Source: Fasciolopsis buskii (taxonomy: Eukaryota; Platyhelminthes; Trematoda; Plagiorchiida; Fasciolidae). From it: a stretch of 64,000 bases of DNA. Shown one piece after another: positions 48,200 to 60,961 of this stretch. The notes under the pieces are model-generated. The model searched no databases. It was not told the origin of the DNA and worked only from the letters and a program-made list of their open reading frames with translations. The stretch lies in NCBI GenBank assembly GCA_008360955.1, contig LUCM01005701.1:105010-169009 (forward strand). Reading direction: 5' to 3'. The stretch's first letter is position 1, and each line of letters starts with the position of its first letter. A program made the translations under genes and the position numbers.

Positions 48200-50955
48200 T
48201 CTGTACACACCATTCCAAACGAACTTATTAGTGTTTCTTTGATTTATGTTCAGGTTGGAATGGAGTATAATTAGTTCGATTGATGCGCCATCACTTCAGC
48301 CAAGTTTACTGCATTCGTAAGGCTCCAGTAACTGGCATATCATGACCTTGCGTCTCTGTGCCAATCCAATTTTTTCAGCTATCGTTGACGGTTTACCGTT
48401 CCTCCGTGCAACAGAGCCTAAAGGAACCTATAGCGTGCACGTTATACCGATTTGCACGTCAAACGTAACACCGTAAACGGCCTGATATGCCTAAAGATAA
48501 CAAATGAATAAAACACTTCACGCCGAACTGCTGGCATAGCTTTTTAAGGTGTGCAATCAAAGTAGAAACCGGCTCATGGAAATACCGACACTTTTGTCGC
48601 AACTCATTTCTCGGTATGCACGTCCAGTCCATTTCGTACGAAAATAAAGCGATAACTTATATGCATTCATAAACAATTAAAGGAACGTACGCACACATTT
48701 TATAAACTTTTATATATATATAGGTAGTTTCTAACATTTACCCAACAATGTATAATGAGCTTCTAGTTTGCCACGAGTTGGGTTTGTTACCCTGGCTACC
48801 ATACGGATCGCAACATTAGCTTTACTGCGTACAAGTATTTATGGAACAAATTGGCCGCTAGTTTGTTCAAGAAACTGAATTTCTAAAACCTGGTGTACAC
48901 ATTAAGACCAGTCATACCCGGCGAAATTTCCAGTTTCCAGTAATTAACAGACGATTGGCCTCTAGAATTTGAAGCGAAAACAATCGAAAAATTGAATGCC
49001 GCCCTTTCATATTTTATCAACTACATCGTTTTCCATAAGTAGAAATTGACGTTTCGTTCATATAATACAGGACAAAGTTTATCCGGATACAATTTGTTAA
49101 GTATAAAAGCGGACTGTTAAATATAGGTATATGTATTTTTATATTTCTTCCTTTTGTTTTGTTCTCGGTGGTTGCAAACAGCTCATTGAGCACTTTTTGT
49201 GCGTGCTTGCCCTGAAAAAACATATGAAATCGGAAGCATGAAAACGACATCCCGAGGCATGTGCGTAGCGGAGATAGACGGAGTCCGCAACACCACAGTC
49301 GTTCACAGATTTTTTTGCCTTCATTAGGATAGTGCATGAAGTTACAAACCACGTTGTAATTTTTGGACTTGAGATTACTATACGGAATTCGGCCAGGCGC
49401 CCTAAATAATGGATGAGAACTATCAATAGGCACTGGACTAGTCCCGATTCAGCTGCGCAGTCGAACGAAAGGTTGGGAAAAAATTAGACATATCCTAGCT
49501 GGTGAAAAATATCTGGAGTTCACGATCGCCTGTGGCCACGGTTCTTACTAGCCGATTATCTTCCGATTTTCGTAAAGCGAACATCGTTACATTAAACCAT
49601 TACCGTCTGTTGAACAAGGGCGCAAAACTTAGCATAAAATGACGGCTGGGTAAAAACAATTTCAGGATTTGTCAACAGAAATCTCACAAAGTAATTCGTA
49701 ATTATTTCTAGTGATTTAGGTTACCAATAAATACCTCAGACATACAGAGGCACGATCGCACAACTAAGTATCATTCGGACGTCGTAGAGCGGTATGAAAA
49801 AACAGTTCGAAATCAGGGTTTCTTATTGGTCTACCATGAAAAATTTCGTCATGAGCAAAATTAGATTTTACTGGGAGATATTTGCGAGCAGAACCAACAA
49901 TCTGAGCTAAATCAAATTGAGTTAAAAACTAACTGCAAAGAACGTGAGCACTTGATAGGTTGTCCGATCGCGAAAGCAAATTACTGTGTAAGGATACCAC
50001 GGTTTGCTTCATTGGTTCATTATATTGGCTCTTGTCAATCGTATGATTCTAACGGTTAAGCCAATCGCAATCTTGTTGTCAAGTTGCTAACCCACCAGGA
50101 ATAGTACCTACGATTTCTTACGATTCGCGATTGCGTTGTAGAAAATCATTTCCCAATACTCCTTATAAGAGCGAGGAAATTCATTAACAAAATTTCGTAG
50201 AATGCTAAGCTCTGAAGATTCACTAGAATTCGAATTACTTTAAACCAAAGGACATTCCATTACAGTAAGGGATACGTCATCAGACATAAACAAAACAAAG
50301 TCCCCGTGAATTTAAAGAACCGGAACGATTTAAGATGTGGTCGGGCCTCAAACACAGTGACCTCAATTTTTAATTGATCAAATGAATGCGTTAGGCAGAA
50401 CGTCCCAACCACGGCCAGTCACGGACCCACGAAAAGGGGTTCTCGGCAAGATCGAGTGCAAACGGACGAGGTGAGAGGATTCGAGCCCTTCCAAAATTCA
50501 GATGATGGTGGGAACGTTAAGGGAATGGAATGCAAACAATATTCATATGCCCAGTGTTTCTTACGGTACTCGGATCGACCAGTTCATTTTCGGGTGGTCT
50601 TCCCTATGGACCTAACGCTGAATGAGAAAGCTGAATTGGTCGCAGTTTGTCAGTTACGTGTGTTGTGTTCTAACTGGTATATCCTGAGAAAAATAGGACT
50701 GCGCCACCCACTGAGAAGAGATTGAAGATCAAATTCGTGGAGACGGGTTCCGTTCATCGTANGATGCATTCAAACATAGTATTACTCGCAGTGCAGGACT
50801 GGTAATCAGCAACAGAAAAATCTTTGTGAACCATCATCCAGCTTTGATTTGAAACTCAAAACCTCGTGCTCAGGAAATCACATTGCCTGTTCTGATCTTG
50901 TGAGCGAAAACACATTGCGTTGCATGTTTGGTTTCTGTTTTCCGTGTCTGCACTG
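48200..50955. other. No gene recognised; one ambiguous base
   Basis: Short frames only. A TA run lies at about 48,710-48,722. Position 50,762 is N, the only ambiguous base I noticed in the window. Confidence 0.45.
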
Positions 50956-50966
50956 TGCCTTCTTCG

Positions 50967-51025
50967 CACAGTTTTGATCTTGCCTTGCACATGACTCTCG
51001 TATGTCAAGAAATATACACAGACTG
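50967..51025 (+). repeat. Retroelement 3'-tail motif, copy 1
   Basis: GTTTTGATCTTGCCTTGCAC then ATG, a CTCTCG string and AAGAAATATAC. Shares its backbone with three other copies in this window (51.1, 54.4 and 62.8 kb). Confidence 0.6.
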
Positions 51026-51107
51026 ACAAATCCTTCAAAGTACTCAGGGTTGCTCTTATCCCTCTCCCTTCGATTTATATTGTTCGTATTTCATGTGCAT
51101 CATCTCT

Positions 51108-51185
51108 GTAAAAACTTGATCGTGCCTTGCGCATGCCTCTCGCAAATGGAGAAATAAACAATATTCTTATTAAAATTAATAATAA
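51108..51185 (+). repeat. Retroelement 3'-tail motif, copy 2
   Basis: CTGTAAAAACTTGATCGTGC, CTTGCGCATG, CCTCTCGCAAATGGAGAAATA, then an A/T-rich end with AATAATAAAT. It lies only about 85 bp after copy 1. The A/T-rich end is what a non-LTR 3' terminus would look like. Confidence 0.65.
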
Positions 51186-51189
51186 ATGA

Positions 51190-52375
51190 TAAATACCACG
51201 TGTTGCATGAGCCATTTTATAAATCCAGGGGAGCGGGCAAACTCACCGAGGGAAAAGAGAACTATGCGGTTTCTTCGACATCCAAATCTGAAAGACGGAC
51301 CGAGCCTCGACGCCACCATCCTGTTGTGCGGTTGTCATCCTGAAAAGCCTCAAAGCCCATGCTCTGCGGAAATGCCTCGCATGCCATGCAACACGGGCTT
51401 ACAGAACACATTAGGTCAAACAACCCCCATTGGGGCCATGGACTGGTTCACCACTGCAATTGGTAGGGGATTTCAGTTGTAAGTAATCTTTCTGGGATTT
51501 TGAAGCGGTTCAGCTGAGTGCTCGTCCCTGACTGTTGGAGCGGCTGCGAGAAATAATTCTGAGCAAAACCGTCAAATCATATATGTCGCACAGCTTGCAG
51601 AACCAAAAACTTCGAATCTGGGTGAACCGGTCCGTTGCAATAGATTTGATGTCCCATGTGGATTAACAGGTACCCTATTCTAAGCGAAAGACTTTTACCT
51701 ATTTACGAGAATAGCCGTCATTTTTCAAGCAGAATGCAAAGTCCTGGTGCAACCAGATCACGCGACTATCTGTGGTGAATTACGCGTAAGGCTAAGTGTG
51801 CAGGCCCTGCGGTAGGTCGCTGCAGTCTACACCTGTGGTCCGTAGCCCACGTCCTCCTTTCAATGCAGGTAAGCGCAGAATAATTGGGGTAGGTGGATAC
51901 CATGAGAGTGAGAACACCGCAGGAAATTTTACTGGAAAGGACTGAGCAGGAGAGCGATCAGCGGTCAATCGTTTCAGGACGCCTGTGAGAGACAAAGGGC
52001 TGTGACGTGCTGGCCGGGACAGCTACTATTGGGCTGGACCAAATCAGTCACTTTTTGGACAGGTATACGCCTGTTTCCTTTCCAGAGCCATTCGCAAGCA
52101 TGTTTAGGCATCTTCTTCAATATAAAATCCAAGCTTGTCTGCGACTCGTGAGGAACAAAAGCGTAATCGAGCGTTAAAGGGACCACAGAACGAATGTGCG
52201 GTTTCAGGAACCTGGCAGATCTCACTTGACTCTGAGTTTGGAACCCGGAGAGCAGGCACACCAGAAGGGCCTTCGTACTTATGAAAGCCAGCGTAACAAT
52301 GCGGCGGTATCCTAACAGGCACTCTTCTGGAATTTTCACCGCCTGCGCGCCCAGTGGGTAATCACGATGAGTGTC
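51190..52375. other. No gene recognised
   Basis: Frames of 98 codons (+, 51,186-51,482) and 121 codons (-, 52,339-51,974) occur, both without recognisable motifs. Composition resembles the flanking retrotransposons, so this may be an unrecognised part of one. Confidence 0.4.
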
Positions 52376-52557
52376 AGCGCGATATGAAATTTTGCTGAAT
52401 TCGTTTTCCTGGCTTTACCCAGTTTGCATACTTATCGTTTGGTAGAAAACCCTGTTTTCTTCAGAAAAATTCCCCAAATTTTTCTGCATATTACTTTTGC
52501 GCCACTTTTGTCTCCTCTACATAGTCCGTTTTTCTCACTCGAATTAGATTTAACGCC

Positions 52558-53650
52558 ATGCCGCAGTCAAACCGTGTAAAGATTACTACCAGGAAAACAG
52601 GCGTGCCACGATCTGTGCCTGAATCGCAAATAGGAAACTGTTCGGTAAAGCTACTTGATGTATTTCACGAAATAAATAAGAGATTTGAAGACTTGGAGAA
52701 ACGATTGATTAGCGCTGTTGCCCAGCTGACTTCAGCTGAGGCAGCGATCAACAAGCTGGCTCCACTCAACCATTTCAACGAGTCTTCGTCAAACCCCTCC
52801 TAACACGACCTGGGGCTAGTCGATTCATTGATTCAGTGTCTTCTGGATCACTTGAACGTATCCGGAACACATACAGTGCTGTTTTTTCAATTTTTCAGAC
52901 CGCCAACCACTGGAAATGGTCAAAAATATATGTTGAACGCGTGTAACATGGATCACCTTCCAAGTCACTGTGTCTGACTGAGATAAACGACCCAACAGAA
53001 TTCATGCCCGCTCCTGATGCAATTTCAAGACGGAAACGTCGCCCGTGAATTAATTAGGAAGAAATATACCATCGCTGCAAACACCCTGTACAAATCTATA
53101 AGGATTGCGGACGATAAATCTCCTCTCCCACGTGAGTTACTTGGTCTCCAAAAAAGGAGCACCTCCGCCTCCCCCAGCGTGCAAGCCCATAAGCCCTCCT
53201 GTTCACGATCACAAACCTCAAATCTCCCTCTTAAACATGAAGTTGACTTAGTTAAGTCACTCTCCTCACCTCCCATCCAACCTCCGCGTCAAATTTGCAC
53301 CTTGAACCGTCGGCTTCAGGGTGCAAATCCCCAATGCAGTCATCTGCAACCCCATCTTTAAAGCCCCAGCTGAAAACAGCAAATGGGGCGGTCAGTACGG
53401 TTAGAGCATCCAATCTTCCCACTCTAACCGCCAGCCCTAAAGCTGTTCCTATTGTTCCTCTCGCCCTTAGACCCCAACCCACCATATATACCCCAAAGTT
53501 GTTGCCGAAAGCGACGTTATCGGTGCTATCTACGCCCAGAGGGCCACAACACGCACCGCGTATCACACAACTAAGAAAAGCTGACCCAAATTTTAGCACC
53601 ACTTTAGTAAACGAACCAACAACCCCTGGAACTCCATACGCACCATGATA
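52558..53650 (+). pseudogene. Non-LTR ORF1 (RNA-binding chaperone type), broken
   Basis: ATG at 52,558 starts an 81-codon frame with a coiled-coil-like segment (LLDVFHEINKRFEDLEKRL). After stops and frame changes, 53,000 onward reads CPLLMQFQDGNVARELIRKK…TLYKSIRIADDKSPLPRELL. This aligns with CPILFQFRDELSAKEFIVNK…TLYENIKILTDKTPFQRYIL in the minus-strand ORF1 at 59,837-60,961. A long Pro/Ser/Thr-rich tail follows (53,295-53,648). ORF1 proteins bind the element's RNA. Confidence 0.65.
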
Positions 53651-54069
53651 TCGAAGGCAGAATAGATCCTTCAAGTTCTATGGTTTCCACCTTCCACACC
53701 CCAAAACAGCTATCCAGATTCCCTTACATGGGCAACTGTTAGGCCAAACTGGTCTCTCCCCGCCACCTCTTAGGGATACCGTCAGGTACCACTCCATGCC
53801 GCTACACTTATCCCCGCAGCCAACTCAATGGATGCCACCAAACCTACAACAGAACAAAGTGTATTTCAAACCCGGAAATCAAGTGAACAATAGATCAAGT
53901 ATGCTGTCTCTCCTGATTATCCATATCTCCCATATACCCTAACAAGTCCCCCATTTCACAGCTCTGTGCCTTTTCTGCCAAACCCTTTCTTCTCCCTAAA
54001 CTACCTCCCTCCTGCCCTACCTTCAATGCTAATGGCCCACCCTACTCTCCCCATGTAACTGAAGGTGCG

Positions 54070-54420
54070 ATGGCAAACATGACCTCGTCGGAAATGCCCC
54101 GTGTGACTGAATGCAACCTTAATGTTCCTGATTTGATATTTTCGATAGGCTTAACTGACGTTCAAACTTCCACTGAGTCTAGTCTACCTCGGTGTGATCA
54201 TCTGCCCGTTAACTGTTCAATTACATTGCCTCTCCTGAATAGGTACCCCTCACCTAACCTAAGGCCGTATTTCAGAGCTGACTTGAAACATCCACCTACT
54301 CTATTTCGTAATTCCAACTGGGACGCATTTTTCCATAAGTTCTACTCGAACATACACAAGTACCTTGATGCCATTACTCCGTCCCACACTTTAAGCATGC
54401 CGCCCAAAACAACTTTTTAT
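54070..54420 (+). pseudogene. Endonuclease C-terminal fragment of the plus-strand element
   Basis: The frame has DLIFSIGLTDVQTSTESSL then RCDHLPVNCSITLPLLNR, which occupies the position of the SDH motif in AP endonucleases (here CDH). RNSNWDAFFHKFYSNIHKYL follows, resembling the linker before the RT. The frame runs into an antisense 3' tail at about 54,421. Confidence 0.5.
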
Positions 54421-54510
54421 AATAGTGGTAATAATAATAAAACTATATGTTTCTCCATTTGCAAGAGGCATGTACAAGGCAAGATCAAATTTTTACAGGG
54501 AATATGCACA
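54421..54510 (-). repeat. Retroelement 3'-tail motif, copy 3 (antisense)
   Basis: Read on the minus strand: CTGTAAAAATTTGATCTTGC, CTTGTACATGCCTCTTGC, AAATGGAGAAACATATAG, then TTTTATTATTATTACC, an ATT microsatellite such as ends many non-LTR elements. It abuts the broken end of the plus-strand element. Confidence 0.65.
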
Positions 54511-55588
54511 GGAGTGTAAATGATAGAAGTCGGATGGGATAAGCGGGTGGCAGCAACATTGAGTTACTGCAGAAACTCACGAGAAAGTGAAATCAGATGC
54601 TGCAATGCAGTGGAGAAAGAACACGCATGCCAATGAAAAACAAAAAATAGAAAACTTAATTTTTAAAACCAAAAAGAGTTTCCTAGGACTGTTTGCAAGC
54701 AGCGGACTACGAGTCATTTCGTGTTTAAGTGCAATAAATGTGCTGATTGCTGGCGCACAACATGGACGAAGCCCAACGATGGATATCGATATATAGCCAG
54801 AGACACCAAACGTCGGAGGCGTTACGTAATGGATGGAAACGGGAAGCTGAAGAGAAAACAAGCAGTGGTAATGCGTAATTGGATGGAAGTGGTGAAAACC
54901 GGGCGGAACGTCAGGCAAATTGTATGAGACACGTAGTTGGCAACAAATGGCCAAAAAAATACTGAGAGCGGAGGAAGACTGTCTCAGACTATCTGGAGGA
55001 AATTTGTGAAGTTTCGAATATGGAACTCCAAGGATAGTGATTATATTTACAGGCGGATGGCGGTAAGCTGTACCGGGAGGCGCGTCGGATAAGAGAAATT
55101 ATGTGCATGAAATCTCCTTGAATACATTAGCCAAGAATATCCTCTATGCTGTAATTTACTTTTTCGCATCCTTTGATCTTAGTCAGCAGTACGAGTGGGG
55201 AATATGAGGTGCGCAAGTCCTTCCGGAGACAGCAGCAATCGCAGTTCTGCTCGATCGCGATTTGAGATATCCAGTGCGATAATCCGCGTGGTTTCCGTTG
55301 ATCGGGCCAGAATTTGAGCGCCAGTTCTAGCTATCAGGTCCCTAACAGGAATGATAGCGCAGCAGATTTGTAATTGCCATTACGAGGACGAAAGCGTCAG
55401 CAGCGCGTCTGCTGCTGATGCGAGATCTGAATCGCAAGGGAAAAGTAGTCTGGCTTAAGTGCCAGCTTGGGGCTATGGTGATTATTGGATCGCGGCAAGA
55501 TACCTGCAACATAGTGCATCTTTTCCGTAGAATGTGGTAACTAGAAGTGATCTATGGTAGCAGTTTTGGGCGTATTTGAAGGTAAGGG
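54511..55588. other. No gene recognised
   Basis: A 68-codon plus-strand frame (54,721-54,927) has CNKCADCW and many basic residues but no clear family. Probably part of a decayed element. Confidence 0.4.
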
Positions 55589-55906
55589 ACTACTAGGCAC
55601 TACTACTATTCAGTCCTACCAAGCCATTAAAGAGGGTAAGATGACATGAAGAGCGAGGAGCACACAGGATGGTGTTTAAAATCACAGGACGTGATGAGAG
55701 CATGGATCCAACAATAAATCCATTGACATTTTCGTCAGCCCACATTGGGAGAATTTCGAGAGTTATTTGCTCAAACCACTGGTGAAGAGGGCACATCACA
55801 ACAAGGGAGGTCGAAAAATGCATTAGCGGGGACGTGTGATAAAGTGAGGAAGTTAGAGGTGAAGCCGAATCCCAGATGGTTATCTCAGCAAGGATTCGGT
55901 CATGAA

Positions 55907-57880
55907 CTAAAATTCTATCCACTGTTCGTAAGCCTCGTCTAGTCCAATGTTAGCTCGTGTCAGGTTAATTAAGAACTGGACATCCAGTAACTTTGCCAGC
56001 TTGGCTTTGAACTGGGCTAAACTTGGGCACGACCGCAGGGGACTAGGGGTTTTGTTCCACAGTTTAGTGTAAGCAACTGTGAAGATTTTTGCCTTGATAG
56101 TCAAGTCAGGGGTATTTTAACGGGTAGTATCTACTACGAAGTGGATAAGGGGGACTGCCAGCGTCGCGTGTGACGTTTGTAGTACATTGGACGATGTTAT
56201 GACTAAGAATAAAAATAAATGCAAGATTTAATTTAACCATACGAAGCCACAATGGTTCAAGTCCACGCAGCTTGCATCTGGCCCTGCAGTTTAAGCTAGA
56301 TGAAGGACCTAGGAGATTTCTAGTGAATGCACACTTTAATTCTCGATTGCAATTCGATCGACTTTACGCATATGCGTAAAGATAATCGGGCAGTACTCGA
56401 GGTGGGGCCTAGCACGGGACTTGAAGTTAATAATTATGCAGTCTTGAGTGCGGAATGACCTTGAGATCATTGTGGACTTTCTCTTAGCTACAGCGGTCTG
56501 ATGGTGAGCCTGCTCGTGGAAGTTGAAAGAGCAGGATTATTGCACTCCTAAGTCCTTAACTGTGTGGGATACAAGAACTGGCATGCCGTTTATAGAGATA
56601 GCGCCCGGAGGAACATGGCATTTGTGTTATCAGAGAACCTCGTAAGCCACTTGGAACACCAGTTATCAAGAGACTCTAGGTCTTCATTGATAAATGCAAG
56701 AGTGGAGCTAAATAAAGCAGCCTCAAAAGAGTACACTGCTTTAATGTCACGAATAACTTTAGATATGGCAATAATGTATGGCAGGAAAAGGAGCGGACCT
56801 AGAGCGCTTCCCTAAATGACCCCGCCGGTAATAGCAGAGGGCCGGGAAAAATACCCATTAATATTGACTACCTGAAAGCGATCGGAAAGGTAGGATGATA
56901 GCCAAGATAAAAGGGGATTTTTTATTCCATTAGTCCTAATTTTGGTCAGAAGTCGGGAGTGAGAAACGCGGTCAAACGGTTTTGACACGTCTAAAAAATT
57001 ATGATCATCGACCGGTGGAAACCGGCACTTTGGGTAACCAAGTTTAGGTAATCAAACTGACAGGTGAGACAAGATCGGCCCCTCAGGAAGCCGTGTTGGG
57101 GGAAATTGATAAGGTTGAGATTAGTAAGGAAGTTAACCAGTTGTTCTTTAATAATTCTTTCCATTAGCCCGGATAGAATTGGAGTGTGTTTAATGGGGCG
57201 AAAGTTTTCAGGTTCATGCATGAAACCCTTTTGTGATGTGGAACAATAATGGAGGTTTTCCATTGTGACGGAAAAAATAGCGCTGGACATGGTGAGCGAG
57301 AACAGATTTAGAAGGAGCAGCGGAAGATCTGGACAACCGGTGCAAAATAGGACTGTTGGGATGCCATCGTGGCCAGGCCTGTGGGATGGCCTGGCATATT
57401 TCATCACATTGATGATGCCAGCAACGTCGAAAGAGACGGAGGATAATCTGACCGAAGTCAACATTGGGTGGATTTCAGAGTGTGTCCGATTGCCGTTAAT
57501 GAGAGTAAAAGATAAATATGTATTCAAAGCTTTTGCGCTGTCTACAGGGGACTCCTAGCGTAAGCTATTTAATACGATGAATTTCGGAATAATTGATGAT
57601 TTGAGTTCCGAGCGAGCTTTGAAAATGCGGGAAGTCTTCCGAACTGGGTTTGGTGACTCAAGAGCTAGTGTTTCCCGCCTTTTTAACCTTAGTTCGGACT
57701 CCATAAGAAGTTCTTGTTGCAAGCGGTTGACTTGCCCCACGAGCGGGAGGTCGCCCGTTTTGTTAAAGATTTTTTGAGTCTTCAAAAGTTTCGTCTGGAG
57801 CCGACAAACCCTACTAGGCTTCTTGGGTTTATGTTGAGTGGTCGGGGTGGCCAGACGATTAATGGTAAAAAGAAGCTTTG
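55907..57880 (-). pseudogene. ORF2 reverse transcriptase of the minus-strand element (broken)
   Basis: Motifs in order: HRPGHDGIPTVLF (57.37 kb), ENFRPIKHTPILSGLMERII, FPQHGFLRGRSCLTCQFDYL (about 57.08 kb), then after a frameshift near 56.99 kb motif A FLDVSKPFDRVSHSRLL, then WLSSYLSDRFQVV. Motif B reads GVI-stop-GSALGPLLF, the usual Gln replaced by TAG. The C-terminal part ends at KIFTVAYTKLWNKTPSPLR (56,104-55,907). The YADD/FADD box is missing: the sequence there reads VYSFEAALFSST. Such elements use this enzyme for target-primed cDNA synthesis; this copy cannot. Confidence 0.72.
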
Positions 57881-57899
57881 CGTAAAGGTTGTCTGCCGC

Positions 57900-58420
57900 T
57901 CTCTGCGGGCTAGGCGATAAAAGGATACTGGACCAATCATGGGTTCGCAGAGTGTCAGGAATTTCGTCCCAACGAGTCGACATATAGAAACAGGCAGCAT
58001 GGTGGGCAGACATGGGTGAGGAAAGTATGTTAAAGAGAGGGAAGCTACACGTGACCATCTTGTGGTCACTCCCAGGGAAAGGTTTTAGCACAGAAACCTT
58101 AACATTAGGAGCGCTGTGCGTAAAAACTAGGTCTTAGACATTACGGAACCTTGTGGGCTTAGTCACATGCTGAGTCCATCCTTCAGCGTGTGTTTCAGAA
58201 ACAGAGTTGAGTAGGGTAGGTGGAGCGGATAGAGAGGAACAACAAATTTCAGGGGCATTGAAGTCGCCTGCAACTATCTTACGGCTGGGGAAAGACTAGA
58301 AAGATAAATAAGGGCGTGGGTGAGACGAGAAATATCAGAACTATTCGAGTTTGGTGGTCGATACACACATTCTATGTGGATTGGGAGCTCGGGTTATTGT
58401 ACCAGAAGCCAAATGGTGTT
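57900..58420 (-). pseudogene. ORF2 AP endonuclease remnant
   Basis: In minus-strand order: ECVYRPPNSNSSDISRL (about 58.37 kb), then in a shifted frame AGDFNAPEICC (about 58.26 kb), a PTRFRNV segment and PFPGSDHKMVTCSF (about 58.07 kb). These are the YRPP, GDFN and SDH motifs of AP-type endonucleases in non-LTR elements. A frameshift near 58.29 kb and a stop near 58.13 kb break it. Confidence 0.7.
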
Positions 58421-59836
58421 AGGGATAGAATCAAGAAGTAGGTGATGGAGAACGGAAGGTTTTTGTGGCTACTTCACGTACGCTTGGCAACCACCTCCTC
58501 TACAATTTGATCTATTGTTTTGAAAGGGCGTATAATCCGCCAGTGAAAAAAACGGAGTGGAACTGTGGTCTGTTGGCCAAGTCTCTGTTACCAAAATGAT
58601 ATCATGAGAGTTTTAGCTGCTAACATTATGAGTCAGTGATCGGGAGTTCAGGAGGAGTGGGGAAAATTCACTGCGACATTTAAGTCTACGTGATACCCGA
58701 GAGGTGGGTTCGAAGGGGTCAAATAAACAGGGGATATATTAGGGGGTTCGGTTTGTGCATAGCTGTGATAAGGGAGTAAATTCAGCGGAGTTATGTATAC
58801 TGACCGGCGAGGGACTGTCTTTGTTAATGATTTTGTTGGCTGAATACCAAGGTGGTAGAAGAAACTTCGAAGTTGATGAGCCGGTTGTCAGAGGATGCCA
58901 GTGTGGGGGATGTGGTATCAGTTGGGATGTGACCGCATTAGGCGGCCAAACTGTTACCTTGTCACGGCGGGACTGGCAATCTGGGGGTTTAGTGGGGAGG
59001 GGGCTTTGGAAAATGCCGGAGAAAAAGCCGGTTAGCAGGTAAGCGCATGAAATTTTGGGGATAGGCGTTACTTTTGGAATTCGCAGGAGTCCGGAGAGCA
59101 GTGCTTCCTAGATGAAGCAATTGGGGTAAGCGCTAGACAAGAGTGGGTTGGTATAGGGGTCTCACAATAGGTTGTGGCTCAATGGGCGAAATACAGGTAT
59201 CTGAAGTTTGCCAGATAGTCTGGGAGGATCAACGGGTAAATCGTGCAAAATTATGAGGATACTTGTAGTTGGGGTGAGAAGTTTGGTGTGCAGTAGTAGG
59301 AAAGGGGCACTGGAGTGGCGAAAATTCATCCAAATAAGGTCGACTGCTAAGTGGCTGGAGGTAGGGAGGATTAGCGGCAGGCCCCAAATAAGGGGGGCAT
59401 TAGTATCATGCTGGAATGTGGCAACTGTTACCGAAGAATGGTATAGGCCAATCAAATCGTAATTGTAGACGGCTGTTGGTGAGCCTTCGTGAGTTTGTAG
59501 AACTTCCGGTTTGGCAGAGCTCATGCCGGGATGGCTTGCTCGAGTTGAGTGTGCTGAGAGTGCCAGACAGTCGGGATGTATAGACTAGTGGACCTACTGG
59601 ATTGGCAGGACGGCTAAGTGCGGGGTTTTGTGGTTAGTTGAATAGGTCACTGGTATGCGCTTCCTGTGGAATTCAACTGATTTTGGCTGGGTGCCATGCT
59701 GTTGTTTGACGGAAGGACAAGGAAGTGCTAGAGGGAGTATCTGGGATGGGATATATGCCAAGCGGTTGATATTAGCCTGAGAAGACAGCGATGAGACGGC
59801 AGTCATCTGTGTGGTTACACCGTTAGTGCTTTTATC

Positions 59837-60961
59837 TTAGGGTACCAGATTTGTTAGTTTAAGATGAGCACGATTGCGGGAGGGTTGGAAGGGCGAAGTC
59901 GACTGATTTTCATCTAGGTCTACCGGTGTTGGTTGCGACCAAAGGAGATGATGCCGAGGGATCAGCACTTTCCCAGCAGTTATACGCGAAGATAGGGTGC
60001 CACTGCCAGCATTAGATTTATTCTCAGACGGACTCGTAACAGATTTGTCGGGTGAAGAGACTGGATAGGAAATTGTGCGGCGTAAGTACGGGAGAGGTTT
60101 GTTATGCAAATTGTTTGAAGGTGTAGTTTTCGATTGGTTTTGTATTTTGGTCCCGGTAGTGGTAACCAGGCACGTGATGGCCGGAGATGTGGGGCGACCG
60201 CGACTGTCACAGAGAGAAGGTGGGTTAGTTGAAACCTTGGCAGTAGGCTCGGGATTTGGCCCATTGGGAGGAGCCTTAACTGGCAGCGCACTGGTCAGAG
60301 GGGGAGCGCCCGATACAACCGAAGTCCTACCAACTTGATAAGCTGTGGTAAACTTTAGTGACCGTAATATATATCTCTGGAACGGAGTTTTATCCGTAAG
60401 GATCTTGATATTTTCATAAAGCGTGTAGTTACCAATGTTCGCTTTGTTTACTATAAACTCCTTAGCAGAAAGTTCATCACGAAATTGAAATAAAATTGGA
60501 CAGTTATTCTTGGGGGTATTTTTCCAGGGCATAGAACACAGACAGGAGTGGTGCGTCATACTACCAGCATTGGGAATGGTAGATTGGACCAGTGACAGTG
60601 GGAGGCGGTCGGGTACATTAAAGACAACGGCATTCTCAGCATTCGCATTAAGTTTGTGAGCTGCCTTGGTTACGGAGTCAAAAAAGCGTCCGGTTACAGC
60701 TACATTGCTGGTGTTATTTTCATTGAGAAGGTAAATTAGGCTGACTACCATGGACACTTTCAATGACAGGCCCTCCATCTGTTGTACTTTGATTTCTAGG
60801 ACTCTTAGTCTTTTCGAGACATCAAGAGTTTTGGGACCAGAATTATTAAATATGTCAATAAGCCGGACTGAGTATGTCATAGTAGTAATCAAGGGCTTTA
60901 AAGATTTTCTTAGAATTACGTTGCGGAGCAGACGTCGCTTTGGTTCGGCTGGTGAAGTCAT
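59837..60961 (-). CDS. Non-LTR retrotransposon ORF1 protein, 374 codons, uninterrupted
   Basis: ATG at 60,961 to the stop at 59,837. The N-terminal third has SVRLIDIF and a coiled-coil-like KRLRVLEIKVQQMEGLSLKV. Residues of roughly 100-200 form a globular part with AENAVVFNVPDRLPLSLVQ, a Cys-containing segment (HHSCLCSMPW) and CPILFQFRDELSAKEFIVNK. The C-terminal half is Pro/Ser/Thr-rich and basic. The related plus-strand copy at 52.5-53.6 kb supports the family. I see no CCHC zinc knuckle. ORF1 proteins bind element RNA. The frame is intact while ORF2 next to it is heavily broken, which may be chance or recent mosaicism. Confidence 0.7.
   Translation of the reverse strand: MTSPAEPKRRLLRNVILRKSLKPLITTMTYSVRLIDIFNNSGPKTLDVSKRLRVLEIKVQQMEGLSLKVSMVVSLIYLLNENNTSNVAVTGRFFDSVTKAAHKLNANAENAVVFNVPDRLPLSLVQSTIPNAGSMTHHSCLCSMPWKNTPKNNCPILFQFRDELSAKEFIVNKANIGNYTLYENIKILTDKTPFQRYILRSLKFTTAYQVGRTSVVSGAPPLTSALPVKAPPNGPNPEPTAKVSTNPPSLCDSRGRPTSPAITCLVTTTGTKIQNQSKTTPSNNLHNKPLPYLRRTISYPVSSPDKSVTSPSENKSNAGSGTLSSRITAGKVLIPRHHLLWSQPTPVDLDENQSTSPFQPSRNRAHLKLTNLVP

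Larger units (their letters stand above)
52380..54420 (+). mobile_element. Non-LTR retrotransposon, truncated copy (plus strand)
   Basis: An ORF1-like region (52,558-53,650) is followed by a Pro-rich stretch and the end of an endonuclease domain (54,070-54,420). ORF1 is clearly related to the ORF1 of the minus-strand element at 55.6-61.2 kb. The copy stops abruptly at about 54,420, where the antisense 3' tail of another element begins, so it was either truncated or interrupted there. Confidence 0.7.

Noticed and set aside
54721..54927. CxxC-containing basic frame suggesting a transposase or DNA-binding protein
   Set aside because: Only one CxxC pair and no catalytic residues recognisable; left unassigned.
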